Assembly (NCBI GenBank): GCA_963789515.1
Contig: CAWBKW010000004.1
Location: 310,001-374,000, forward strand
Source: JBAXEO01 sp963789515
GTDB lineage: Bacteria > Actinomycetota > Coriobacteriia > Anaerosomatales > JAAXUF01
Length of the DNA: 64,000 bases
Direction: 5' to 3'
A program made the position numbers and the translations under genes. This document shows, piece after piece, positions 1 through 8,662 of this stretch. The notes under the pieces are model-generated. The model made no database searches and was not told the origin of the DNA. It worked only from the letters and a program-made list of their open reading frames with translations. Every line of letters starts with the position of its first letter. Position 1 is the first letter of the stretch.

Positions 1-36
1 CTGCCGGAACCTGATCCTCGCTGAGACCGGGCCGCG

Positions 37-1441
37 CTACTGAGTGCCGAGCACCTCGCCGAGGCGAGCCACGACGACGTCCTCCTCGGCGGGCGAGAGC
101 AGCGTGCGCGGGTCGACCAGCAGCCGGCCGTCTTTGACGCGCGCCACGATCGCAGGCTCGCCCCCCGTCCGCAGCCGCTCCTCAAGCTCGGCCACGCTCA
201 CTGCCGCGGGCGCGAGAGCGACCGCGACGGTCGCGATCTCGGCAAGCGGAAGCGAACCGCCGCCCGCCCGAGCGATCTCATCGATGCAGACGACCTGCGC
301 CCGATCCCCCAGCGTGTCGCGCATGCGCGCCGCGAGTGCCTCCGCGCGGGCGCGGACCTCGGCCACCGGTGTCGTCAGCATCCGCAGGGTGGGGATCTCA
401 CGAAGTGCGCGCGTCTCATCGAGGCAGGCGAACAGCGTGGCCTCGAGCGCAGCCAGCGTCATCTTGTCGAGGCGAAGGGCGCGCGCCATCGGGTGCTTCT
501 TCAGGCGCGCGATCACGTCGTGCCGCCCGCAGATGAGCCCGGCCTGCGGCCCGCCCAGGAGCTTGTCACCCGACGCGGTGACCACGGCGGCACCTGCTGC
601 GATGCTCTCGGCGACCGTGGGCTCCTCCGGCAGGCCGAACGGCCGCAGGTCGAAGAGCACACCCGACCCCTGGTCCTCCATGACCGGGATCCCGTGGGGC
701 GCTCCGAGAGCGACGAGATCTTCGAGGGGGACTTCCTCGGTGAAGCCCACCACCCGGTAGTTGCTCGAATGCACCTTGAGGAAGAGTCCGGTGCTGGGCG
801 TCAAAGCGCGCTCGTAGTCCGCAAGATGCGTCTTGTTGGTGGTGCCGACCTCGACCATCGTCGCGCCGGATTCGCGCATGATGTCCGGGATCCGGAAGCT
901 GCCGCCGATCTCGACCAGCTGTCCCCGCGAGACCACCGCTTCCTTGCCGCGCGCAAGCGCCGCGATGCCGAGCATGACCGCGGCGGCGTTGTTGTTCACG
1001 GCCATAGCAGCCTCAGCGCCGGTCAATCGGCACAGGAGCGACTCCACGTGGACGTGACGGCTGCCGCGCTGCCCGCCCGCGACGTCGTACTCCAGCGTCG
1101 AGTACCCGCTGGCGACCTCCTGAACGGCAGCCGCAGCGCGCTCTGAGAGCACACTCCGCCCCAGGTTGGTGTGGACGATGATCCCGGTTGCGTTGATCAC
1201 CCGCCGAAGACTCGGCCGAGCACGCAAGCGCCGCGCGTCCAGCGGCGTCACGCGCGATGTCCGACACCTCAGGCGAGAACTCCTCGCCCGCGAGCAACCG
1301 CGCACGCGCGTCCTCGATGGCCGCGCGCACCGCGTCGAGCAGCACGGCGCGTGGTGTTCCGGCAAGCGTGTCCGCGAGTTCCGGGGCGACGAGGATGTCG
1401 TCGGTCTTGGGCAGGGCCCTGAGGAGCGCGTTGGTATCCAT
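37..1441 (-). CDS. selA: L-seryl-tRNA(Sec) selenium transferase (frame change near 1250)
   Basis: PLP enzyme that converts Ser-tRNA(Sec) to Sec-tRNA(Sec) using selenophosphate. The protein starts MDTNALLRALPKTDD at an ATG at 1441. Its N-terminal helical part runs to about residue 66, then the frame changes near 1250 and continues as RRVINATGIIVHTNLGR, the SelA family core. The PLP-lysine region reads SGDKLLGGPQAGLI, and the C-terminus ends LGTQ at a TAG. Joined, the length (about 467 residues) is normal for SelA. It is the last gene of selD-yedF-selA on this strand. The frame change falls in GC-rich sequence and is probably a sequencing error. Identity is clear. Confidence 0.93.
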
Positions 1442-1502
1442 GGTCCCGATTCTACCCTGAGCTCCCCGCGGGCGGTCGCCGGGTGTCGCAGCTGACGAGC
1501 CG

Positions 1503-1838
1503 CTAGCCGATGGTGAGCACGTCATCAGCGACGAGCGCAGCCACGGAGTCCGGCATGGTGCCGACGGTGCCGACCGCCAGTTCGTCCTTGATCCCCAGGA
1601 AGTCCAGACAGGTTCCGCACACCTTGACCGCCACGCCGGCTTCGCCCAGGAGCTGCAGGTCGTCGAGGGACTCCGATCCGGTGCACGCCAACCGCACGCC
1701 ATCGTTCATGAGCATCACGGCCGCGGGCCTCTCCGCGTTGCGCGCCAGCGAGTAGAGGAAGTTCTTCATGAGCACGCGTCCGAGTTCGTCGTCGCCGCGA
1801 CCGATGCGGTCGCTGATGATGAGCACGCGCTTGGCCAT
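1503..1838 (-). CDS. yedF: YedF-type selenium metabolism protein, DsrE-like domain only
   Basis: 111 residues starting MAKRVLIISDRIGRGDDELG, with a GGGAGGGAC ribosome site before the ATG. The sequence matches the C-terminal DsrE-like half of the YedF selenium-metabolism family: LMKNFLYSLA, a Cys in LACTGSESLDDL, and the VCGTCLDFLGIKDEL segment. The usual N-terminal TusA-like domain is absent. Family members sit next to selD or selA and are thought to handle selenium or sulfur; the reaction is not established. Here it lies between selD and selA, which supports the role. The two cysteines of CGTC are the obvious candidate reactive residues. Confidence 0.85.
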   Translation of the reverse strand: MAKRVLIISDRIGRGDDELGRVLMKNFLYSLARNAERPAAVMLMNDGVRLACTGSESLDDLQLLGEAGVAVKVCGTCLDFLGIKDELAVGTVGTMPDSVAALVADDVLTIG

Positions 1839-1858
1839 GGAAGTCCCTCCCGAATAAG

Positions 1859-1892
1859 CAAACGCTGATTGAATGGTTCGTTTGGGATTATA
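1859..1892 (-). promoter_or_regulatory. Possible yedF-selA promoter with inverted repeat
   Basis: On the minus strand a perfect TATAAT lies at 1892-1887, about 50 bases before the yedF ATG. Immediately downstream, around the expected transcript start, is an inverted repeat CAAACG-N14-CGTTTG (1859-1864 and 1879-1884). No good -35 is visible at 16-18 bases, so this is a candidate only. If real, it gives yedF-selA transcription separate from selD. Confidence 0.35.
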
Positions 1893-1924
1893 GACGATGC
1901 CCCCGGGAACGAGCCGGGTGGGGG

Positions 1925-2972
1925 TCATCCCACCGTTACGCGCCCCGGCGTGCCTGTCACACACCGGCCGATGCCGGCCGCCAGCACCGATCGAGACGAG
2001 AGCTCGTCGGCTAGCCGCTCGGCGTCTTGTGCCGCGCACGCGATCAGCAGCCCACCACTCGTCTGCGGGTCGCACAGCACGCTCATCCACAGCGACCGGT
2101 CTGCCGAGCTCTCCCACGCCGAGAACGCCTCCGCCCACGCGACCACATCAGCGGTCCGTCCCGGCATGACTCCCTGCCGGGCGTAGTCGAGCGCGCGGTC
2201 GAACACCGGTACGGCCTCGAGGTCGAGCTCGGCAGCCACAGCCGCTCGCCTCGACCATCTCGTGAAGGTGGCCGAGCAGTCCGAATCCGGTGACGTCGGT
2301 GGCCGCGTGGACCCCGACCGCGACCATGGCCTCGCAGGCGTGCCGGTTGAGCGCTGCCATCGACTCGATGACTTCGCGCGCGCTGTCTTCGTCCTCGAGC
2401 CCGTTCTTGAGCGCCGTGCCGATGAGCCCCGTCCCGACCGGCTTGGTCAGGAACAGCACGTCACCGACGAGCGCCCCCCGATTCCGCACGACCTTGTCGG
2501 GATGGACCACGCCGAACACCGAGAGCCCGAACTTGGGCTCCTTGTCGTCGATGGTGTGGCCGCCGACGGTGACCGCGCCGGCCTCGGTGACCTTCTCGGC
2601 GCCCCCGCGCACGACCTCGCCGACGATGTCGGCACCCATCGAACAGGGGAAGGCGAGCAGGTTCATCGCGGTGAGCGGGCGGCCACCCATCGCGTAGATG
2701 TCGGAGAGCGCGTTGGCGGCGGTGATGCGACCGAAGTCGTAGGGGTCGTCGACGATGGGCGTGAAGAAGTCGACCGTCAGCAGGGCCGCGAGGTCGTCGG
2801 TCAACCGGTACACCGCCGAGTCGTCGCTGGTCTCGAAGCCGAGCATCAGCGCATCGGAGTGACCGGGAGCTATCTTGTCGAGCACGGCCTGGAGGTCCGC
2901 CGGACCCCACTTCGCCGCTCAACCCGACTTGCTGGAAAGCTGGGTGAGCCTGATTCGCTCGCCGTCGCTCAT
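1925..2972 (-). CDS. selD: Selenide, water dikinase, selenocysteine-containing (frame change near 2240)
   Basis: Makes selenophosphate from selenide and ATP. The ATG at 2972 gives MSDGERIRLTQLSSKSG, then an in-frame TGA at 2921-2919 (codon 18), then AAKWGPADLQAVLDKIAPG. SelD proteins have Cys or Sec at exactly this catalytic position, so the TGA is read as selenocysteine. Later motifs are TVDFFTPIVDDPYDFGRI, GGHTIDDKEPKFGLSV and TDVTGFGLLGHL. Near 2240 the frame changes and the C-terminus continues with AELDLEAVPVFD, LCDPQTSGGLL and GRVTVG. Total is about 348 residues, normal for the family. It is the first gene of the selenium cluster. An ORF caller will start it too late, at a GTG after the TGA. 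Confidence 0.95.
2890..2909 (-). promoter_or_regulatory. Candidate SECIS hairpin in selD
   Basis: Beginning 9 bases after the Sec TGA, the minus strand can fold TGGGGTCC-GGC-GGACC(T)CCA: eight pairs around a three-base loop, with one bulged T on the 3' side. Bacterial SECIS elements are hairpins just 3' of the UGA that bind SelB, with a G-rich loop and often a bulged U. In the E. coli example the bulge is on the 5' arm, so the match is by position and shape, not by sequence. Confidence 0.5.
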
Positions 2973-3010
2973 CGACGCTTCCTCTCGCAGGGGCGGATGG
3001 TGCTGCGCGC

Positions 3011-5119
3011 CTAACTGTACGCGAGGCGAAGCGCGACCGCACCGTTGCCGGCCAGCCGGACCTGGAAGCGGGCACCGTCCACGTCGGTCGCTTGATCGCT
3101 CTGCAACTCGGCGATGGATCGGACCCGCCGCGTGGTCGAAAGGTCGGCACTCAGCGCGAACGGCGCATGGTTGATGAGTATCAGCAGGTCCTCCTCATCA
3201 CCCTGGAACAGCGTCAGTTCGACCTCGGGGGCCGAGCAGGCCATGGGGGCGCCACAACCGGCGGCACGCGCGGCGGCTCCGTACACCTCGCGGAGAAGCC
3301 GCTGGATCGGCGCCGGGGTCGCCCACGGGTCACCTTGCGCGATGGCCCGCTCGAGCGGGACGGCGAGGTAGATGGCGCGCCCCTGCCCGAACTGGTTCAC
3401 CGTCAGGAGCGGGCTGCCGTTCGCGTCCGTCGCGACGACCGTGGCGCCGCTGCTGGCCAGCAGCGCGCGGTTGGGTACCTCGAAGCGTTCATCAAAGTGC
3501 CGGAGCGCGCCGAGCACGCCTTCCTGCGCCACTCGGCAGGTGAGCCGGGACGACGGCCCGGCATCACCGAGCGACTCGACGCCGAAGATCCTCCGCAACG
3601 CCGGGTGCGCGTCACCTCCCCCGTAGGAGAGCACCAGCGATCCCCCTTGCTTGACGAACTCGGCCAGCCTGACCCAGGTCTCCTCGGCAAGGCGAAACGC
3701 GCTCGGCACGATGAGAACCGAGTAGCCACCGTAGCCGGCGGCCTCCTCGGCGAGCGTGACAGGCACGTGCGCCTGCTTCGCACCGATGAACGCCGACAGA
3801 CAGGCGCGAGGATCGAAGAGCCCGGCAAGGTTCGGGAGCGGCTCGTAGCGCTCGGAAGGAACGATCACTGCGGTGCGCTCGGGGGTCGGCTCGAACCCAC
3901 GGAGGTCGGCCCCGGACAGCAGATCCAGGAATCGGCGCGCCTCTTCGAACGACGGTTTCGGCGTGCCATACGGGTCCACCACACCGACGAGCGTCTCGAA
4001 CGGATCGAGATAGTACGGCTCGCGGCGCTCGGTCTCGAAGTCCCGGAAGCGGCGCACCAGCGCCCCTGATGCGCGGTTGGCCAGCCCCGACCAGAGCGCG
4101 GTTCGCAGCGCCGCGGCCTCCTCGGCCGGCGAGTTGTCGAGCAGCAGCAACCCGACGTCGTCGGCGAGGACCGGCTTGCCGCGATCCGCCAGACGCAGTA
4201 GGAAGGAGTCGAGGTACGTCGAGGGCCCGCTGGTGGCGGGACCTTCTGCGGCGTAGGCGCGGTAGGCTGACGTGACGTGGCTCACCGTGAACTCGCAGTC
4301 AGCTATGGCGGCCCGTGCGTCGATGCCGGTCGAACGGAAGAACGTCTCGGCGTCGATGCCCAGTGCGATCGGGCGATCGGGATCGACCTCGCGGATCGCA
4401 TCGCGCATCAGCCGCGTCCACTCCTCAAGATCATCGGCCGAAGTGAACCGCGCGCAGAACGCCTCGTTCGACAGCTGCCAGCCGAACAAGCCGGGCTCGC
4501 CGTCCAGGGCCGCGGCCACCTGCGCGATCAACGCGACTTCGCGCTGCAGGAGGTAGCTGTCGGTGCACGGGTCGCGTCGCTGCGCCCAGCTCAGGTCGAC
4601 GAGTTCCGAGTGGCGGTCGTCGGCGAACAGGCACACGATCGTCCGTATGCGTCGCTCCCGCGCGGACGCCACGAGGCCGGCCAAGCGGGCGAGCGCAGCG
4701 TCGTCGTACTGCCCGACCTGCGGCTCGATCAGCTTCCACGAAACAAAGACGCGCGCGAGCGAGAGTCCCGCGGCACTCATCGCCGAGAGGTCCTCGCCCT
4801 GATCGCGGGAGTACCACTCCTCGGGGCTCTGAGACTCGAAGTCGAGCGGGTAGAGCGTCGCACCGAGCGCGAAACTCCGGGCGTTTCGGCTGTGCGTGAC
4901 GGGCGGCGCATCCGGGACTGACGAGACCGGCGCCCCGACGAGAGGTACCGCGGCGGTCGGATCAGGCGCTCCCACAGGCGGTGCCAACGGACCGGCGGGC
5001 ACCGATGCCTCGGCAGCGGTGGCCTCTTCGGGGGAGTCGATGCGCCCCTCCCTCACAGCGGACTTCTTGGCCTTCGCGGACGACGCCTTGGAGTCGCCGT
5101 TCTTCTTGCGTTTCGGCAT
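3011..5119 (-). CDS. Glycoside hydrolase-like TIM-barrel protein with GATase-like domain
   Basis: 702 residues. Residues 1-80 are a Lys-rich then Pro/Ala-rich linker without a signal peptide. From about 85 to 400 there is a (beta/alpha)8-type glycosidase domain (ALGATLYPLDF, LARVFVSWKLIEP) with the putative acid/base Glu219 in GWQLSNEAF. A beta-galactosidase-trimerisation or GATase1-like domain follows (about 425-600; VLIVPSAFRLAEETW, FVKQGGSLVLSYGGGD), then a small C-terminal beta domain. The overall build resembles GH42/GH5 relatives. Where the nucleophile Glu is expected (KPVLADDVG, about 320) there are Asp residues, so activity is uncertain. It follows the TPR gene by 3 bases. The substrate is unknown. 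Confidence 0.6.
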   Translation of the reverse strand: MPKRKKNGDSKASSAKAKKSAVREGRIDSPEEATAAEASVPAGPLAPPVGAPDPTAAVPLVGAPVSSVPDAPPVTHSRNARSFALGATLYPLDFESQSPEEWYSRDQGEDLSAMSAAGLSLARVFVSWKLIEPQVGQYDDAALARLAGLVASARERRIRTIVCLFADDRHSELVDLSWAQRRDPCTDSYLLQREVALIAQVAAALDGEPGLFGWQLSNEAFCARFTSADDLEEWTRLMRDAIREVDPDRPIALGIDAETFFRSTGIDARAAIADCEFTVSHVTSAYRAYAAEGPATSGPSTYLDSFLLRLADRGKPVLADDVGLLLLDNSPAEEAAALRTALWSGLANRASGALVRRFRDFETERREPYYLDPFETLVGVVDPYGTPKPSFEEARRFLDLLSGADLRGFEPTPERTAVIVPSERYEPLPNLAGLFDPRACLSAFIGAKQAHVPVTLAEEAAGYGGYSVLIVPSAFRLAEETWVRLAEFVKQGGSLVLSYGGGDAHPALRRIFGVESLGDAGPSSRLTCRVAQEGVLGALRHFDERFEVPNRALLASSGATVVATDANGSPLLTVNQFGQGRAIYLAVPLERAIAQGDPWATPAPIQRLLREVYGAAARAAGCGAPMACSAPEVELTLFQGDEEDLLILINHAPFALSADLSTTRRVRSIAELQSDQATDVDGARFQVRLAGNGAVALRLAYS

Positions 5120-5122
5120 GAG

Positions 5123-6289
5123 CTAGCTCGACCTCCCCTCGGCATACTCGTCATGGAGCCGCCAGAACAGGCCCTGGCGGCGCGTGTCGTGGTACGCGGC
5201 GCGGCGGATCTCCCACTGCGCCAGCGCGTGTTCTCCCAGCGTGAGCAGGGCAGCGGCCAGACCGAATCGCGCCCTCACGCACGACGGATCGAGTTCGACC
5301 GCGCGCTGGTACGCGGCCCTGGCCTCGCTGAAACGCTGGAGCGCAAGCAGCGACTCGCCCAGAAAGACCTGCGGCATCGCGTGATCGGGTGCCGCCTTAG
5401 CCAGTGCGGTGAACACGCGGGCAGCGTTCCTGTTGAGCCCCGGGCGTCGGGCAAACGACGCCCCAAGGACGTAGACAGCAGCCGGCGTCTTGGTCGAAAG
5501 GGTCAGCGAGCGCAGCGCCACCGCCATGGCCTCGTTGACCGCCTCCTGCTTCAGGTAGACGAAGCTCGCGAGCGCGAGGGCCTCGGCGTCCTGCGAGTCC
5601 TCGGACAGGATCGCCCGAATCAGCTCTGCCGCCGAGAAGTACTGCTCCTCGAACGCGAGCGCGTAGGCCGCGGAGAGGCGATCGTTCCGGCCGTCGGCCA
5701 CCGTGTCCGGGTCGGGCGCGGGCACCCCGTCGTCGCGGATCCCCGCGAGTGAGAAGAAGAAGTCGTCCTGGCTCGGGTCGAGTTCGCCCGCCTTGCGGAA
5801 CCCCGGCAGAGCGGTGGCGAGACCCTCGCGCATGAGCGCGGCGACAGCCAGGTCGTACATAGCGCGCGACTCCCGCGGGTCGAGCTCGAGCGCGGTCGTC
5901 CACGCATCGATGGCCTCATCGGGAAACGCCGCCGCGGAGAGCGCCTCGCCAAGCTGGACATGGGCGACGACGAGCTCCGGACGCACCTCGGCGAGCTCGT
6001 GCCACACGAGGATCGACTGATCCCAGAGCCCTCCTCGGCGATCGTAGGCGAGGCCGAGCGCAAGGTATGCGGGAGCGCACTCCGGGTCGAGTTCGATGGC
6101 ACGGCTCGCCGAGACGATGGCCTCGTCGTAGAAGTCGCCCGTCAGGAACAGGTGCGCGAGCACCGCGTGGACGAGCGGGTCGCGCTCGTCGTAGCGCAGG
6201 GCCTCGAAGCACGCCTCGACCGCCGGGGCGACGTGCCCTTGGCGCGCGAGCCCCTCGGCGAAGAGCGCTTGCGAGTTGCGTCCCTCCAT
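5123..6289 (-). CDS. Tetratricopeptide-repeat protein
   Basis: 388 residues made almost wholly of TPR units, for example AIVSASRAIELDPECAPAYL, AIDAWTTALELDPRESRAMY and EARAAYQRAVELDPSCVRAR. There is no signal peptide or membrane segment, so it is probably a cytoplasmic scaffold. The start ATG overlaps the end of the upstream B12-binding gene, and the stop is 3 bases before the glycosidase-like gene, so the three are probably translated together. No enzymatic motif is visible. TPR identity is firm; the partner is unknown. Confidence 0.85.
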   Translation of the reverse strand: MEGRNSQALFAEGLARQGHVAPAVEACFEALRYDERDPLVHAVLAHLFLTGDFYDEAIVSASRAIELDPECAPAYLALGLAYDRRGGLWDQSILVWHELAEVRPELVVAHVQLGEALSAAAFPDEAIDAWTTALELDPRESRAMYDLAVAALMREGLATALPGFRKAGELDPSQDDFFFSLAGIRDDGVPAPDPDTVADGRNDRLSAAYALAFEEQYFSAAELIRAILSEDSQDAEALALASFVYLKQEAVNEAMAVALRSLTLSTKTPAAVYVLGASFARRPGLNRNAARVFTALAKAAPDHAMPQVFLGESLLALQRFSEARAAYQRAVELDPSCVRARFGLAAALLTLGEHALAQWEIRRAAYHDTRRQGLFWRLHDEYAEGRSS

Positions 6290-6942
6290 CAGCGCTCACC
6301 TCCGGCGAGATTCGTCACGCGGTCGACGAGCCTGACCGCGCTCTCGGCACCTCGTGACACGCCGTTGGCGCCGACCGAGCGAGCGAGCTCCGGGTCGGCG
6401 ACGAACGCCCCGCCACCGACGAAGATCACGACGCCTCCGCGGTGGCCGGCGCGGAACATCTCGCGTACCCGCGACACCGAACCCGCGGTGGAAGCCATGC
6501 TCGCGAAGACGAAGACGATGCCCGCATCGGTCTCCTCGGCCCGCGCCAGGAAGTCAGCCGGGCGGACGTTCACGCCCAGATCGATGACACGGTGCCCTGC
6601 TTCCTTGAGAGCCGCCGCAGCGATGGTCTTGTCGATCGAGTGAAGGTCGTGGTGCATCGTCCCGACCAGCACGGTTACACCGGAGTCCTCGGCCGCGTGG
6701 GGAGGCAAGACGAACGAGATGACCGTGTCGGCGACGACCGCCGCTTGGGTGAAGACGTACTCATCGACGGCCCCCGAGGCCCAGGCACCGCCGAGAAGCG
6801 AGAGTGCAGGAGCGTATACCTGATCGAAGAGCTGTTCTTGGGAGACCCCGGCGCTCTTGGCTGCGGCGATGACGTCGATGGCGCGCGAAGGATCCTGGTA
6901 GACGAACGACCGAAAGAGCCGCGCGGAGTAGTCTTCCGCCAT
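6289..6942 (-). CDS. Cobalamin (B12)-binding protein with altered DxHxxG motif
   Basis: 217 residues. Residues 1-80 are a helical cap like the MetH/MtaC B12-binding module 1 (APALSLLGGAWASGAVDEYVFTQAAVV). A Rossmann-type corrinoid domain follows (VTVLVGTMHHDLHSIDK, VIDLGVNVRPADFL, FVFASMAST, VIFVGGGAF). The lower-ligand motif reads D99-L-H101-S-I-D104, keeping Asp and His but replacing the usual Gly with Asp. No methyltransferase or HTH domain is attached. I chose the ATG at 6942, which has AGGGGG upstream, over a GTG 24 bases earlier. It lies just downstream of tRNA-Leu and overlaps the TPR gene. It could be a methyl carrier or a corrinoid sensor. Confidence 0.82.
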   Translation of the reverse strand: MAEDYSARLFRSFVYQDPSRAIDVIAAAKSAGVSQEQLFDQVYAPALSLLGGAWASGAVDEYVFTQAAVVADTVISFVLPPHAAEDSGVTVLVGTMHHDLHSIDKTIAAAALKEAGHRVIDLGVNVRPADFLARAEETDAGIVFVFASMASTAGSVSRVREMFRAGHRGGVVIFVGGGAFVADPELARSVGANGVSRGAESAVRLVDRVTNLAGGER

Positions 6943-6986
6943 CAGGCCGATCCCCCTTCGTCTCACGTCTCACGTGCCGGGTGCAA

Positions 6987-7074
6987 TGGTAGCGGCGGTG
7001 GGATTCGAACCCACATCGGGCTTGCGCCCAGAGGTTTTTAAGACCCCCTCCTGTGCCAATTCGGATACGCCGCC
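6987..7074 (-). tRNA. tRNA-Leu (anticodon TAA), CCA encoded
   Basis: The minus strand folds as a class II tRNA. The acceptor is GGCGGCG/CGCCGCT and the anticodon stem GGGGT/ACCTC, with loop CTTAAAA giving anticodon TAA. A long variable arm (CTCTGGGCGCAAGCCCGAT region) and a T arm GTGGG-TTCGAAT-CCCAC follow. The discriminator A and the CCA end are encoded. It reads UUA codons, which should be rare in this GC-rich genome. Confidence 0.95.
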
Positions 7075-7082
7075 GTTGCCTT

Positions 7083-8069
7083 CTACGACCCGATATCCTG
7101 TCCCTGCCGCTGTCCGTCTTCCTGCAGGTCATCGTAGGTTTCCAAGAGTATGCCATAGAGTATGTCGTGCTCGCTGACGACCGTGGAGTCAAGCCCCGCG
7201 AGCGCGACGATCGTCTCGAGTATGAGCGCACCGGCCACGATCACCGTCGCACGGCCCGGGTCGAGTCCGACCACCTTGACGCGCTCGGCGAGTGGCATCG
7301 CCGCGAGCATCTCGACCAGATCCGCGAGCTCGGACCCGGTCAGGCAGGAGCAGTGGACGAGCGACGGATCGTAGACTTGGAGTTCTTGCCTGATCGCCGA
7401 CAAGGTCGTCGCGGTCCCTGCCAGCGAGACCATGAGCTGGGGCCGGTCACGAAGGCCGTCGAAGTACGGCCTCAACTGGCCCACACTCCACTCGCGCGCC
7501 GCCGAGAGTTCCGCCGCCGTGGGCGGGTCGGAGTGTAGGAATCGCTCCGTCACTCGCTTGCTGCCGACATCGATGGAGCGCGCCTTCACGATCTCGGTGC
7601 GTCTGGTTCCGCCCTCTTCGATGACGTCGCCCGCGATAAGTTCGGTCGATCCGCCCCCGAGGTCGACCACGAGCAGGTCTTCCTCGGCATCCATGTCACT
7701 GGTGGCCCCGGCGAACGAGAGCCGGGCCTCGAGCTCACCCGGGATCACCCGCAGTGTCACACCATGTGCGGCCAGGAGTTCCAGGAACTCAGCGCTGTTC
7801 TCGGCGTCGCGACTCGCCGACGTCGCCATCGCCGTGAAGCGCTCCACGCCCTGCTCGCGCATCATGGTGACGTACCGTGCGATCACGTCCGAGACGCGCT
7901 GCATCGCGGCGTCAGAGAGGCGGCCTGTGGCTGTCAGCCCCTCCCCCAGATGGGTGATGTCGGTGCTGCGAGCGACTTCGACGAGCCCGTCATCGCTCAC
8001 GTCGGCGACGAGCAGCCGGGTGGTGACCGTGCCGATGTCGATGGCGGCGATCCGCCGGGTCTTGCTCAT
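7083..8069 (-). CDS. ppx: Exopolyphosphatase/guanosine pentaphosphatase (Ppx/GppA family)
   Basis: 328 residues from an ATG at 8069 with AAGGAGGACGT directly upstream. It has an ASKHA phosphatase fold: phosphate-1 motif IAAIDIGTVTTRLLVADV, catalytic-loop region TAMATSASRDAENSAEF, phosphate-2 motif LLVVDLGGGSTELI, and adenosine motif LAGTATTLSAI. It is shorter than E. coli Ppx because the C-terminal HD-like domain is absent, as in the actinobacterial Ppx1 type. It hydrolyses polyphosphate and/or pppGpp. It overlaps the DUF501 gene and follows ftsB, an order conserved in Actinobacteria. Confidence 0.9.
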   Translation of the reverse strand: MSKTRRIAAIDIGTVTTRLLVADVSDDGLVEVARSTDITHLGEGLTATGRLSDAAMQRVSDVIARYVTMMREQGVERFTAMATSASRDAENSAEFLELLAAHGVTLRVIPGELEARLSFAGATSDMDAEEDLLVVDLGGGSTELIAGDVIEEGGTRRTEIVKARSIDVGSKRVTERFLHSDPPTAAELSAAREWSVGQLRPYFDGLRDRPQLMVSLAGTATTLSAIRQELQVYDPSLVHCSCLTGSELADLVEMLAAMPLAERVKVVGLDPGRATVIVAGALILETIVALAGLDSTVVSEHDILYGILLETYDDLQEDGQRQGQDIGS

Positions 8070-8662
8070 ACGTCCTCCTTGGCGAGCACGGAGCCTTCGG
8101 GCAGCCGCGCGTCTTGGGTCAGTCTCGCACATCGACCGTCCGGGCACGCCGGATCGGACTCTGTGAGCAGGTCGATGCCGATGGGATCGTCTATGCCCAC
8201 CAGTGCGAGCGCCAGATGGGCATGCAGGCACTTGACCCCCAGCGGATCGCGCTGGCCGGCGATTCCGACCGACGCGCAGTCGTCCACGCCTCCGGACTCC
8301 GCCGCCCGCACGTCGCGTACCACGCGGTCGACCTCGGCCAGCTTCGAGCGCAACTCATCGTCGGTTGCCGCGCGCCGGGCCCACTCAGCGGTCTCGCCCC
8401 GCGACTCTGCGGCCGCCGCGCGCTGTGCAAGCCACGGGCAGGTCAACCATGCGAACGTCGGAAAGGGCGTGCCGTCCGAGAGCCGCGCGGGCGAGACCAC
8501 GGCCGCGGGGTATCCCCACGCGCACCGAGAAGCCACACGCCACGGCGGGCGCGGTACTCGGCCGAGCTGCGCGGCGACCAGAGCGGCCTCCGATTGAGTG
8601 GGGGCCGTGGGCGCTGCGGTACGCGTGCGAGACTCCCCGGCATCACGTGCTCGGGGGCTCAC
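8066..8662 (-). CDS. DUF501 family protein
   Basis: About 198 residues. I place the start at the GTG at 8662 because it overlaps the ftsB stop as GTGA and gives SPRARDAGESRT; an earlier start would run further into ftsB. Family features are LVAAQLGRVPRPPWRVASRC, FPTFAWLTCPWL, and a C-terminal CLHAHLALALVGIDDPIG with DGRCARL. The conserved Cys and His residues could bind metal, but no function is known. Its place between ftsB and ppx matches many actinobacterial genomes, which is the best support for the call. Confidence 0.82.
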   Translation of the reverse strand: MSPRARDAGESRTRTAAPTAPTQSEAALVAAQLGRVPRPPWRVASRCAWGYPAAVVSPARLSDGTPFPTFAWLTCPWLAQRAAAAESRGETAEWARRAATDDELRSKLAEVDRVVRDVRAAESGGVDDCASVGIAGQRDPLGVKCLHAHLALALVGIDDPIGIDLLTESDPACPDGRCARLTQDARLPEGSVLAKEDV

